Shown in pieces: positions 23,095 through 31,222 of a stretch of 39,375 nt of DNA. A model generated the notes under the pieces. That model saw only the letters and a list, made by a program, of their open reading frames with translations, made no database searches and had not been told where the DNA came from. Source of the DNA: DASTOB01 sp035720425 (GTDB lineage Bacteria; Chloroflexota; Limnocylindria; Limnocylindrales; CSP1-4). Location of the stretch: positions 1 to 39,375 of the forward strand of contig DASTOB010000057.1 in the NCBI GenBank assembly GCA_035720425.1. The letters run 5' to 3'. The stretch's first letter is position 1, and every line of letters begins with the position of its first letter. The translations under genes were made by a program, and so were the position numbers.

Positions 23095-23571
23095 TCAGGC
23101 AGGAGCGCCCTCAGCGAGGCGGAGCAGGCGTCGCTTGATCCGCTGAAGGGAGCCCCGGTCGGGGAACGCGACGAACAGCGTGTCGTCGCCGGCGATCGAG
23201 CCCGCGACCTCCGGCCAGCGCGCGCGGTCGAGCGCGGCCGCGATCGCGTGGGCGGAGCCGGGCAGCGTGCGAACGACGAGGAGCAGGCCGGCCTCGTGGA
23301 TCTCGACCGGCAGATCCGACAGGAGCTTGCGCAACCGATCCTCGCCGGACGTCTCCGCCTCGATGAGGCGCGGTGGCAACGCGTAGGCCTGGCTCGACTC
23401 GCGCGACACCTTGATGAGGCCCAATTCGGCAACATCGCGGCTGATCGTCGCCTGCGTGGTGCGGAAGCCGCGCTCGCGCAGGGCGGCGGCGAGTTCCTGC
23501 TGCGTCCGGATCGGGCGCTGCTCGACCAGGTCGCGGATGGCCCGCTGGCGAAGCTGCTTCATGACCTCCAT
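23095..23571 (-). CDS. argR: Arginine repressor ArgR
   Basis: 158 residues. Hexameric regulator that binds ARG boxes with arginine as corepressor. The N-terminal winged helix reads RTQQELAAALRERGF and RTTQATISRDVAELGLIKV. The C-terminal oligomerisation and arginine-binding domain holds AGLLLVVRTLPGSAHAIAAALD and GSIAGDDTLFVAF with the GDDT arginine-binding pair. No arginine genes lie in this window, so its targets are elsewhere. It follows uppP by 19 bases on the same strand. The start may be either ATG 23571 or the ATG three codons later. Confidence 0.94.
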   Translation of the reverse strand: MEVMKQLRQRAIRDLVEQRPIRTQQELAAALRERGFRTTQATISRDVAELGLIKVSRESSQAYALPPRLIEAETSGEDRLRKLLSDLPVEIHEAGLLLVVRTLPGSAHAIAAALDRARWPEVAGSIAGDDTLFVAFPDRGSLQRIKRRLLRLAEGAPA

Positions 23572-23590
23572 CGCGCGCCGGCTCCCTGCG

Positions 23591-24421
23591 TCAGCGGCCG
23601 ACGCCGAGCCACGCGACCACGACGAGCGCCGCGAGCACGAGCCGATACGCGACGAAGACGTGAGTCGGATGGTTGCGCAGGAAGCGCAGCAACCCGTGGA
23701 TCGCGACGAGGCCTGACACGAGCGCCGCGGCCATGCCCACGACGAGCACCTCGACCGACGCGCCGGCGCCGTCGCCGGTCACGAGCTTGACGGTCTCGTA
23801 CGCGCCGGCAAGCGCGGTGATCGGGGTGGCCATGAGGAAGCTGAACCGGGCGGCGGACTCGCGGTCGAGGCCCGCGAACAGGCCAGCCGAGATCGAGATG
23901 CCGCTGCGGCTGATTCCCGGCACGAGCGCGAGCGACTGGGCGGCCCCGATCCCGATCGCGATCGGAAACGTCAGCCCGCCGATCGTCCGATCCCGCCGCC
24001 CGTGCCGATCGGCCAGCCACAGGATCGCCCCGCCGACGACGAGCATGAGCGCCACGAGCCCGATCTGGCGGAAGACGGCCTCGATCGCGTCGTTGAGAAG
24101 CAGCCCGGCCGCGATCGCCGGGATCGTCGCCACGGCGAGCAGCCAGGCGAGCCGGCGATCCGGGTCGCCGGCGAAGCTCCGGTCGCGCAGCGCCGCGACC
24201 CCGGCCGGCACGAGCCGCAACCAGTCCGCGCGGAAGTAGAGGAGCAGGGCGACGAGCGTGCCGAGGTGGAGCATGACGCTGAACGCAAGCGACGTGATGA
24301 ACGCGTCATCCCAGCCGAGCAGGCTCGGCACGATGATCAGGTGCCCCGAACTCGAGACCGGCAGGAATTCCGTCAACCCCTGGACGATCCCCATGACGAG
24401 AGCCTGGATCAGGACGTCCAT
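23591..24421 (-). CDS. uppP: Undecaprenyl-diphosphatase
   Basis: 276 residues, about eight membrane segments. Dephosphorylates undecaprenyl pyrophosphate to recycle the lipid carrier for peptidoglycan, and confers bacitracin tolerance. The two inverted family signatures are present: QGLTEFLPVSSSGHLI near 14-29 (acidic E18, H27) and LVPGISRSGISISAGL with the conserved arginine. Length and topology fit the BacA/UppP family. It starts at ATG 24421 without a clear ribosome-binding site and probably shares a message with argR. Confidence 0.96.
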   Translation of the reverse strand: MDVLIQALVMGIVQGLTEFLPVSSSGHLIIVPSLLGWDDAFITSLAFSVMLHLGTLVALLLYFRADWLRLVPAGVAALRDRSFAGDPDRRLAWLLAVATIPAIAAGLLLNDAIEAVFRQIGLVALMLVVGGAILWLADRHGRRDRTIGGLTFPIAIGIGAAQSLALVPGISRSGISISAGLFAGLDRESAARFSFLMATPITALAGAYETVKLVTGDGAGASVEVLVVGMAAALVSGLVAIHGLLRFLRNHPTHVFVAYRLVLAALVVVAWLGVGR

Positions 24422-24471
24422 TTCACCGGCTGCCGTGCCTGACGGCCGCCCGCGGCGTTGCCGCCTGTGCG

Positions 24472-24507
24472 CGCTCGCTCACGGACCCTGAGGTCCGCTC
24501 GCTCACG
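24472..24507. repeat. 12-bp direct repeats flanking a hairpin, hppA-uppP gap
   Basis: CGCTCGCTCACG occurs at 24472-24483 and again at 24496-24507. Between and overlapping them, CGGACC-CTGA-GGTCCG forms a 6-bp hairpin (24482-24497). It lies just after the hppA stop on the minus strand and may be part of its terminator or a small dispersed repeat. No T-tract. The rest of the 142-base gap shows nothing recognisable. Confidence 0.45.
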
Positions 24508-24563
24508 TGCTCGGCGTCGCCTTGCGCTCGGCTCGCCATGCACGACGATCGCAGACCGGGCCC

Positions 24564-26768
24564 CTATCGGATAAATAAGGGCGCAAGGACGAGGGTGATC
24601 GTGGCCAGAAGCTTCACCAGGACATGCAGTGACGGCCCGGCGGTGTCCTTGAAGGGGTCGCCGACCGTGTCGCCGACGACGGCCGCCGCGTGGGCGTCCG
24701 TCTTCTTGCCGATCACGTTCCCGGCATCGTCGAGCAGGTGGCCCGCCTCGATGTACTTCTTGGCGTTGTCCCATGCGCCGCCGCCGTTGTTGAGGACTGT
24801 GGCGAGCAGGACGCCGGCGATCGTGCCGACCATGAGCAGCCCGGCGACCGCCTCGGCGCCCAGCAGGAGCCCGACGATGATCGGCGTCGCCACGGCGACG
24901 AGACCCGGGGCGAGCATTTCGCGGAGGGCCGCCTTGGTCGTGATGTCGACGACGCGGGCGTAGTCCGGGCGCTGGGTGTAGTCCATGATCCCGGGCATCT
25001 CGCGGAACTGGCGGCGGACCTCGACGATGATCGACTGGGCCGTCGTGCCGACCGCCCGGATCGCGAGCGACGAGAAGAAGTACACGAGCATCGCGCCGAT
25101 GAGGGCGGCGATGAACACGCTCACGTCGGCCAGGTTGACGGCCTCGAGGAGCGGCTCGCCGCGGCGCGTGTGGATGAGGTTGACCTTGTCGATGTACGCG
25201 CTGAACAGGAGGAACGCGGCGAGCGACGCCGACGCGATCGCGTAGCCCTTCGTGAGCGCCTTCGTCGTGTTGCCGACCGCGTCGAGGCGATCTGTGATCT
25301 CGCGAGCGCCGGCCTCGGCCCGGCTGAACTCGGCGATCCCGCCCGCGTTGTCAGTGATCGGACCGAAGGTGTCCATGGCCAGGATGTAGGCCGTCGTCAT
25401 GAGCATGCCCATCGTCGCGACCGCGGTTCCGAAGATGCCGCCGACGTCATGTCCCGCCGCGTTCGTCATGCCGGTCTGGGACCCGAGCCAGTGGCTGGCG
25501 AACAGCGCGATGCCGATGGTGATGGCGGTCACGAACGTCGTCTCGAACCCGACCGCCGTTCCGCTGATGATGTTCGTGGCCGGGCCGGTCTTCGACGCCT
25601 CCGCGATCTCGCGGACCGGTCGGAACGTGCCGGCGGTGTAGTACTGGGTGATGTAGACGAAGGCGACGCTCGTCGCGAGGCCGACCACGCCGGCACCGAA
25701 GAAGTAGATCCAGACCGGCAGCCCGCTCGGCGCGTTGCCGTTGGTCTGCATCATCACGTTCGTCGTGAACGCGAGGGCGGCGACCGACAGGGCCGTTGTG
25801 ACCCAGTAGCCGCGGTTGAGGATGTTCATCGGGTTCTCGTCCTCGCGCCCGCGGATGAAGAACATCGCGATGATCGTGGCGAACAGGCCGAAGCCGCGGA
25901 TCACGAGCGGGAAGAAGATCCATGCCTCCGGATTGGGCCAGCCGGCGGTGACGGCGATCGCGTACACGCCGACGCCGAGGATCATCGCCCCGATGTTCTC
26001 GGCGGCGGTCGACTCGAACAGGTCCGCCCCGCGACCGGCGCAGTCGCCGACGTTGTCGCCGACGAGGTCCGCCACGACGCCGGCGTTGCGCGGGTCGTCT
26101 TCGGGAATGCCCGCCTCGACCTTGCCGACGAGGTCGGACCCGACGTCGGCGGCCTTCGTGTAGATACCGCCGCCGAGTTGCGCGAACAGCGCGACGAACG
26201 ACGCGCCGAAGCCGAAGCCGACGATGAGGAACGGAGCCTGGTCGACCGTCTCGGCATTGAGTCCACCGAACGCGGCGAAGATGCCCCACACCCCGAGCAG
26301 CGATAGCGCGACGACGAGGAAGCCGGACACGGCGCCACCGCGCATCGCGACCTGGACGGCCTCGACGAGGCTCCGCCGCGCCGCCGCCGCGGTACGCACG
26401 TTCGAGCGCACACTGATGAACATGCCGATGATGCCCGACGCCATCGAACAGGCCGCCCCGACGAGGAAGGCGACCCCGGTCCGCCAGCCGAGATCGAAGC
26501 CGAAGATGTCCGTGTCCGCGACGTCGGCCGTCTCGAAAACGGTGATGACGATCGTGATGACGACGGCCCCCACGATGGCGAGCAGGCCGATCGTCGAGTA
26601 CTGCCGCCGGATGAAGGCAACCGCGCCCTCGAAAATCGTTCCGGCGACGTCCTGCATCTCCGTCGTTCCCTGGTCGCGGGAGAGGACGTCCCGCGCGAGG
26701 TAGAGGGCGAACAGGATCGCGGCCAGACCGGCGACCGGGATGATCAGCTGGAGAAGGTCGGCATCCAT
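24564..26768 (-). CDS. hppA: Membrane-bound proton-pumping pyrophosphatase, K+-independent type
   Basis: 734 residues with about 16 membrane helices. Couples PPi hydrolysis to H+ translocation. The substrate site shows DVGSDLVGKVEAGIPEDDPR at 208-227, DNVGDCAGRGADLFES near 238-253, and the C-terminal acidic set DNAKKYIEAG and GDTVGDPFKDTAGPSLH. The cation-selectivity segment is GNTTKALTKG (499-508), with K503 where K+-dependent enzymes carry alanine. This marks the K+-independent H+ pump subgroup. It is transcribed divergently from lepB with a good promoter 135 bases upstream and an unassigned ~128-nt leader. It probably recovers energy from biosynthetic PPi. Confidence 0.96.
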   Translation of the reverse strand: MDADLLQLIIPVAGLAAILFALYLARDVLSRDQGTTEMQDVAGTIFEGAVAFIRRQYSTIGLLAIVGAVVITIVITVFETADVADTDIFGFDLGWRTGVAFLVGAACSMASGIIGMFISVRSNVRTAAAARRSLVEAVQVAMRGGAVSGFLVVALSLLGVWGIFAAFGGLNAETVDQAPFLIVGFGFGASFVALFAQLGGGIYTKAADVGSDLVGKVEAGIPEDDPRNAGVVADLVGDNVGDCAGRGADLFESTAAENIGAMILGVGVYAIAVTAGWPNPEAWIFFPLVIRGFGLFATIIAMFFIRGREDENPMNILNRGYWVTTALSVAALAFTTNVMMQTNGNAPSGLPVWIYFFGAGVVGLATSVAFVYITQYYTAGTFRPVREIAEASKTGPATNIISGTAVGFETTFVTAITIGIALFASHWLGSQTGMTNAAGHDVGGIFGTAVATMGMLMTTAYILAMDTFGPITDNAGGIAEFSRAEAGAREITDRLDAVGNTTKALTKGYAIASASLAAFLLFSAYIDKVNLIHTRRGEPLLEAVNLADVSVFIAALIGAMLVYFFSSLAIRAVGTTAQSIIVEVRRQFREMPGIMDYTQRPDYARVVDITTKAALREMLAPGLVAVATPIIVGLLLGAEAVAGLLMVGTIAGVLLATVLNNGGGAWDNAKKYIEAGHLLDDAGNVIGKKTDAHAAAVVGDTVGDPFKDTAGPSLHVLVKLLATITLVLAPLFIR

Positions 26769-26902
26769 CAGCGTCGTGCGGGTCCTCCGTCAGGGCGGTT
26801 GCCACGCCGGCGCGGGCGCGCGCCGCCGCGGGTGGGTCTCCGGGGAGAAGGTCTGGACGATCCCGCTTGCAGGCGAGACTGGAACCTTTCAGGCCGTGGC
26901 GG

Positions 26903-26932
26903 AGTGTATCAACGCGCGCGCGGACGGGTCAA
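26903..26932 (-). promoter_or_regulatory. Promoter of hppA
   Basis: TTGACC (26927-26932) and TACACT (26903-26908) on the minus strand are 18 bases apart. Start predicted near 26896, giving a ~128-nt leader with several GC-rich inverted repeats but no riboswitch class I recognise. Confidence 0.65.
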
Positions 26933-26986
26933 ACCGCATCGGCCGCCCGGAATATGCAGGCGGGGGCGGGCGGAGGGTGCACACCC

Positions 26987-26992
26987 TATACT
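26987..26992 (+). promoter_or_regulatory. Putative -10 element of lepB (leaderless)
   Basis: TATACT ends 10 bases before the GTG at 27002. There is no ribosome-binding site between them, so the message probably begins within ~3 bases of the start codon. Confidence 0.55.
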
Positions 26993-27001
26993 GCCGGACT
27001 T

Positions 27002-27598
27002 GTGAGTCAACGCCCTGCGCTCGGCTGTCTGTTCGAGATCGTCGAGACCCTCGTCCTGACGCTCATCATCTTCCTCGTCATCCAGAACTTCGTCGCGCAG
27101 CCCTACCAGGTCAAGCAGCAGTCGATGGAGCGGACGCTCGAGCCGGGCCAGTACGTGCTCGTCGACAAGCTGACGCCGCGCTGGGACGCGTACGACCGGG
27201 GCGACGTCATCGTCTTCTCGCCCCCGAGCGACTGGGCCACCGACGACGGAACCCCGTTCATCAAGCGGATCGTCGGCGTCGGCGGCGACGACGTCGAGGT
27301 TCGCGATGACGGGTTCGTGTACATCAACGGCACGCAGCTCGAGGAACCCTACGTCTACGAGGTGGACGGGAGCCCACAGCCGACGACGACGTCACCCGGA
27401 CAGGATCACTGGGTCATTCCCGATGGCGAGCTGTTCGTGATGGGCGACCATCGATCGAGTTCGGCCGATTCGCGCGCGTTTGGGCCCATCCCGGTCGACG
27501 CAGTGATCGGTCGGGCCTGGCTGCGCTACTGGCCGTTCGACACGTTCGGCATCCTCGAGACGCCCACTCACCCGGAGCTCCAGACCTCCCTGCCGTGA
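27002..27598 (+). CDS. lepB: Signal peptidase I
   Basis: 198 residues. Cleaves signal peptides outside the membrane using a Ser-Lys dyad. One N-terminal membrane segment (IVETLVLTLIIFLVIQNFV, ~13-31) is followed by QQSMERTL with catalytic S41, then IKRIVGVGGDDVEV with general base K88, and GDHRSSSADSRAFGP. These are the conserved boxes of the S26A family. I start at GTG 27002 because it gives the usual short cytoplasmic lead and follows a -10 element; an open frame extends upstream to 26867 but crosses the promoter. The stop overlaps the next gene by 4 bases. Confidence 0.95.
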   Translation: MSQRPALGCLFEIVETLVLTLIIFLVIQNFVAQPYQVKQQSMERTLEPGQYVLVDKLTPRWDAYDRGDVIVFSPPSDWATDDGTPFIKRIVGVGGDDVEVRDDGFVYINGTQLEEPYVYEVDGSPQPTTTSPGQDHWVIPDGELFVMGDHRSSSADSRAFGPIPVDAVIGRAWLRYWPFDTFGILETPTHPELQTSLP

Positions 27599-28263
27599 AC
27601 CCCGCCCTCGCGGTGATCGGCGTCGCCGTCCTCGCGGGCGCGGTCGTCGCGGTCGCCGCGCACGAAGGGAGGCCGGCGATCCTCGGGCTGATCCTTGCCC
27701 TCATCGCGGCGCCGCTCGTTGCCGCACCACTCCCACCGGTCCTCCCGCTCACCGCCCGCCTCGTGGCGGCGATCCTCGTGGGATATGTCCTGTGGATCGC
27801 GATGCGCGGGGCCCCCACCCACGGGCGGACGCGCGGGTCCCGACTCGGCTGGCCGGTCGAGGCGCTCGGTGCGGCGGCGGCGGCCGTCGTCGGCTTCGGA
27901 CTCGGCGGTGCCGGCGCGGGCGGCAACCCGGAGGCGATGTCCGTGGGGCTCGCGCTGACCGCGCTCGCGATCCCGCCGCTCGTGCGGGGCGATGCGCTCC
28001 AGGTCGGGATCGGGACGGCCCTGCTCGTCACCGCCGTCGAAGTGTTACGGGTGGGACTGGCCGGCCCGGCGTCTCCCCTCGAACACCTCGCCGCAAGCGC
28101 CGTGCTGGCGGCGATCGGCGCGGCCGTGGCCCTCCTCGTCGACGCGTCGATCGCGACCGGGGGATCGCTCGAGGTCGCCGACCGCCGCCCCGGCGGTGCG
28201 CGCCCGGCCGACGAGGGGATTGAACCGGTTCGGCCGTGGTATCGACCGCGGCTCAGGCGGTGA
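27595..28263 (+). CDS. Polytopic membrane protein, possibly NuoK/HyfE-like
   Basis: 222 residues with about six hydrophobic segments separated by short loops, and a basic soluble C-terminal ~35 residues (ADRRPGGARPADEG, then PWYRPRLRR). No firm family recognised. Position and size recall the small HyfE/MrpC/NuoK-type partner that precedes a NuoN-like subunit, and the next gene is NuoN-like. That is inference from context. The GTG start overlaps the lepB stop by 4 bases, and its own stop overlaps the next GTG by 4 bases, so lepB, this gene and the next form a coupled unit. Confidence 0.6.
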   Translation: MNPALAVIGVAVLAGAVVAVAAHEGRPAILGLILALIAAPLVAAPLPPVLPLTARLVAAILVGYVLWIAMRGAPTHGRTRGSRLGWPVEALGAAAAAVVGFGLGGAGAGGNPEAMSVGLALTALAIPPLVRGDALQVGIGTALLVTAVEVLRVGLAGPASPLEHLAASAVLAAIGAAVALLVDASIATGGSLEVADRRPGGARPADEGIEPVRPWYRPRLRR

Positions 28264-29849
28264 GTCTGCTCCCGGTCCTCGCCATCACCGTCGGCGGTGG
28301 GGCGATCGCGCTGCTCGTCCGGCGCGAGGAGCGCGCCGCGACCGCCGTCGCCATGGTCGCCCTCGTCGCGACGCTCGCCGCCCTGGCGGTCGTGCGCCCG
28401 GGCGACGCGACGACAATCGGCGGTGTGACCGTCGTGGCGACCGAATACGGTCGCGTCTTCCTCGGGCTCGGGGCACTGGCCGGACTCGGCACGACGGTCA
28501 TCGGTGCGGCCGCCGGCATGCCGCGCGACCTGCCGGCCGCGACGCTCCTCGGCCTCGGCGCGGCCACCCTCGCGCTCGCTTCGAGCGATCCGATCGTGGC
28601 CGTCCTCGCCGCGGCCGGGGGCTCGTTCGTCGCGGTGCTCGTCACCCTCGCCCCGCCGCGATCGGCGGGCACGACGGGCACCGCCGCCCATCACCTCCGC
28701 GCGGTCGCGGTCGCAACCGCCGTCGCGCTGCTCGCGGCAGCCTGGCTGTCACGACCGACGGGAGTCGTGGCGGCCGAGCCGGAGGCCGCCGGGCTCGCTC
28801 TGCTCGCGCTGGCAACGGCCGCCGCCCTGCGCTGGGCGGCGATCCCATTCCATCGCTGGGCTGCGCGCGTCGCGGTCGTCGTCCCGGAGCTCGGGATCCC
28901 GGCGGTGATCCTGTGGGGGGCGGCCGTGCTCGCGCTCGTGATCCTGGGCCTGGCCGAATCGTCGCTCGCGGTCACGGGGGCGCCGTTCGCCGCCGAGCGC
29001 GCGGTCATCGTCACAGTCGGCGTCGGGGCACTCCTCCTCGGCGTCGCGGCGGCCTACCTCCACGACGATCTCGGGCACATCCTCACGTACGCGATCGTGG
29101 CCGACGCCGGGATCGTGCTGCTCGCGCTCGGTGCCCTCGACCCGAGCGCCTGGGCACCGGTCCGTCTATGGCTGCTCGGAACAGTCGTGACCCGTACGGC
29201 GTTCGGTGCCTGGGCGGCCGCGATCCGGGCGGCGTTCGGGGCACGCCGGTTGCGCGATCTCGGCGGCTGGGCGCGCCGGGCGCCGCTTCTCGCCGGCGCC
29301 CTGCTGGCGATCGCGATCGCGACGGTGGGCTGGCCGGGCCTGGCAGTCTTCGATGCCCGCGGTGACGTCGTGGCGGCGGCGACCGAGAACCCGCTGACCG
29401 CCATCGTCCTGATCGGCACGCTCGGGCACATCGGCTACTTCGCGCGGATCGCGGGGGCGGGCATCGGGCGGCGCAGCGCGGCCGTTGCCGGCGGGCTCGA
29501 CGCATGGCCGCGCTGGCCGGCCCGCGGGGTGTCGATCCGGCCCGCCGACGCGTCACGCATCTGGCGCGCAAACCGGGGCCCGATGGCGTCGCTCGTCGTC
29601 GTGCTCCTGGCCGGTCTTTCCCTGCTCGTGGCGGCAGGCGGGCTCGGTGGACCGCGCGCGGCGAGCGGCGGCTTGCCGCGACCGACCCCGTCGGCCGCGC
29701 CGAGCCCGTCGATCGTCCCGACGGCGAGCCCGAGCCCATCGCCGACGCGAACGCCCACTCCCACCCCGAGTCCGAGTCCGACCGCCTCCGGGTCGGTCGA
29801 CCCGTCGGCTTCGGTCGACCCGTCGGCTTCGGTCAGTCCGTCGCCCTGA
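28260..29849 (+). CDS. NuoN/HyfB-like antiporter-type membrane subunit with altered key residues
   Basis: 529 residues from GTG 28260, chosen for its 4-bp overlap with the preceding stop; GTG 28236 is also in frame. About 12 membrane segments. The middle resembles the proton-antiporter domain of complex I NuoN: RWAAIPFHRW at 191-200, HDDLGHILTYAIVADAGIVL at 268-287, and LRDLGGWARRAPLL at 331-344. In active subunits the residue before PFH and the DLKRLLAY lysine are conserved lysines. Here they are R191 and H273, so proton pumping may be lost or modified. From ~473 to the end is a Pro/Ser/Thr-rich tail with an 18-base repeat, unusual for this family. No other complex I genes are present, so its partners are unknown. 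Confidence 0.7.
   Translation: MSLLPVLAITVGGGAIALLVRREERAATAVAMVALVATLAALAVVRPGDATTIGGVTVVATEYGRVFLGLGALAGLGTTVIGAAAGMPRDLPAATLLGLGAATLALASSDPIVAVLAAAGGSFVAVLVTLAPPRSAGTTGTAAHHLRAVAVATAVALLAAAWLSRPTGVVAAEPEAAGLALLALATAAALRWAAIPFHRWAARVAVVVPELGIPAVILWGAAVLALVILGLAESSLAVTGAPFAAERAVIVTVGVGALLLGVAAAYLHDDLGHILTYAIVADAGIVLLALGALDPSAWAPVRLWLLGTVVTRTAFGAWAAAIRAAFGARRLRDLGGWARRAPLLAGALLAIAIATVGWPGLAVFDARGDVVAAATENPLTAIVLIGTLGHIGYFARIAGAGIGRRSAAVAGGLDAWPRWPARGVSIRPADASRIWRANRGPMASLVVVLLAGLSLLVAAGGLGGPRAASGGLPRPTPSAAPSPSIVPTASPSPSPTRTPTPTPSPSPTASGSVDPSASVDPSASVSPSP
29793..29843 (+). repeat. 18-bp tandem repeat in the NuoN-like tail
   Basis: TCGGTCGACCCGTCGGCT occurs twice exactly (29793-29810, 29811-29828), followed by a diverged third copy to 29843. 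It encodes SVDPSA units. The exactness suggests recent slippage, so length may vary between strains. Confidence 0.85.
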
Positions 29850-29879
29850 CCCGCGGCCGACGCCGCTGCCGGGCGCGGC

Positions 29880-30341
29880 TCATTCGGGCGGGGCGAGCAC
29901 CCAGCGATCGAGGTCGCGCTCGTACTCGATGAGCTCCGCCGCGTCGAACCACAGCCCGACCTCCGCGGCCGCCGTTTCCGGCCCGTCCGAGGCATGAACG
30001 ATGTTCTGCGCCGTCTCGAGGGCGAAGTCGCCGCGGATCGACCCCGGTGCCGCCTCGTGCGGTCGGGTCGCTCCGTTCATCGCCCGTACCACGCCGATCG
30101 CGTTCGGCCCCTCGAGGACCGCCGCCACGAGCGGACCGCTCGTGATGAACTCGACGAGGCCGGCAAAGAACGGCTTCTCGCGATGGACGGCGTAGTGGCG
30201 CTCCGCGAGCTCGCGGGAGACCCGCATGAGCTTGAGGCCGATGAGCTTGAGGCCGCGCTCCTCGTAGCGCGCGACGATGCGCCCCACGAGCAGGCGCTGC
30301 ACGCCGTCCGGCTTGATGAGGACGAGGGTCCGTTCGGTCAC
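29880..30341 (-). CDS. ndk: Nucleoside diphosphate kinase
   Basis: 153 residues, slightly longer than the usual ~140. Transfers phosphate from NTPs to NDPs through a phosphohistidine. It begins TERTLVLIKPDGVQRLLVG, carries RPHEAAPGSIRGDF at about 93-106, and has the catalytic histidine H116 in NIVHASDG. This is a mild variant of the common NxxHGSD. The C-terminus EYERDLDRWVLAP is typical. Start is GTG. It converges with the NuoN-like gene; a small GCGGC-CGAC-GCCGC hairpin sits between them at 29853-29866. The 86 bases upstream show no strong promoter. Confidence 0.96.
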   Translation of the reverse strand: MTERTLVLIKPDGVQRLLVGRIVARYEERGLKLIGLKLMRVSRELAERHYAVHREKPFFAGLVEFITSGPLVAAVLEGPNAIGVVRAMNGATRPHEAAPGSIRGDFALETAQNIVHASDGPETAAAEVGLWFDAAELIEYERDLDRWVLAPPE

Positions 30342-30427
30342 TGTGCACCCGTACTGGATGGATGGGATTGAGGACCGAACGATAGCGCCCGCGGGGTCAT
30401 CGGGGTGACCCCCGCCGTGCCGTCGGG

Positions 30428-31222
30428 TCAGTCACGCGCGGCCGCGGCGGCCTCCGCCCAGGCGCGGCGCGCCTCCGACTCGTGGCCGAGGGCGCTGAGC
30501 GCGTCGCCGCGGACGAGGTCCAGCCCCGGCGATCGATGGGTGGCCGCCGCTTCGAGGACCGCCGGCGCGAGCAGCGGCGCCAGGCGCAGGGCGACGGCGA
30601 GCTGGATCGCCGCCCCGGCCAGGTCGCCCGCTTCAACCGCTGCCCGCCCGGCCGCCAGTGCGGCGTCGGCATCGGTCGCCCCAGGCGTGCGTGATGCGAG
30701 CGGGACCAGGCCGAGGGTCGGGTGCTCGGTGACGGCCGTGCCGTCCGGAGCCGGCGCGTCGGGGGAGGTGCCTGCGTGGTCGCGATCACCGTCCGCGCCG
30801 TCCCGGTCGTCGGAGCCGTCGGAGCCGTCGGTTCGCTCATCCTCGACTCGGGCCTGGGGCCAGATGGGACTGCGCGGCATCCCCGCGAAGACCGGATCGA
30901 CCTGTTGCGCCTGCTCGAGCGCCCGGCCGGCCAGGCTCCGTGCCTCGCCCGGACGGCCGAGGGCTGCCGTCGCTTCGGCCGCCACGACGAGGGCCACGAG
31001 GGCGTCGCCGCCGGACGCGAGGTGCGCCTGGGCGGCGTCACCGGCGCCGGCGAGGTCACCGGTCCGCCAGCGTGCCTCGGCCAGGTCGGCCAGGCCCTCA
31101 TCATCGAGTGCGCCCACCCCGGCGAGCGCCTCGAGCTCGGCGCGGGCGAGCCCGAGGCTGCCGGTCCGAAGGTGGAGCCGAGCGAGCACAAGATCGAGAT
31201 CGCGCTCCGGCGCCGCGGTCAC
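30428..31222 (-). CDS. TPR-like helical repeat protein
   Basis: 264 residues rich in alanine and leucine, arranged as helix pairs such as LARLHLRTGSLGLARAELEA, DLAEARWRTGDLAGAGDAAQ and AGRAAVEAGDLAGAAIQLAV. The 34-residue spacing fits degenerate tetratricopeptide repeats, a protein-interaction scaffold. Two helical lobes are split by an acidic, probably disordered linker around 125-155 (DGSDGSDDRDGADGDRDH). No signal peptide or catalytic motif seen. The GTG start overlaps the M16 peptidase stop by 4 bases, so it is probably cotranscribed and may work with that peptidase. Specific function unknown. Confidence 0.7.
   Translation of the reverse strand: MTAAPERDLDLVLARLHLRTGSLGLARAELEALAGVGALDDEGLADLAEARWRTGDLAGAGDAAQAHLASGGDALVALVVAAEATAALGRPGEARSLAGRALEQAQQVDPVFAGMPRSPIWPQARVEDERTDGSDGSDDRDGADGDRDHAGTSPDAPAPDGTAVTEHPTLGLVPLASRTPGATDADAALAAGRAAVEAGDLAGAAIQLAVALRLAPLLAPAVLEAAATHRSPGLDLVRGDALSALGHESEARRAWAEAAAAARD

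Noticed and set aside
26867..27001. 45-codon N-terminal extension of signal peptidase I
   Set aside because: It would translate through the TATACT promoter element and has no membrane or targeting feature.
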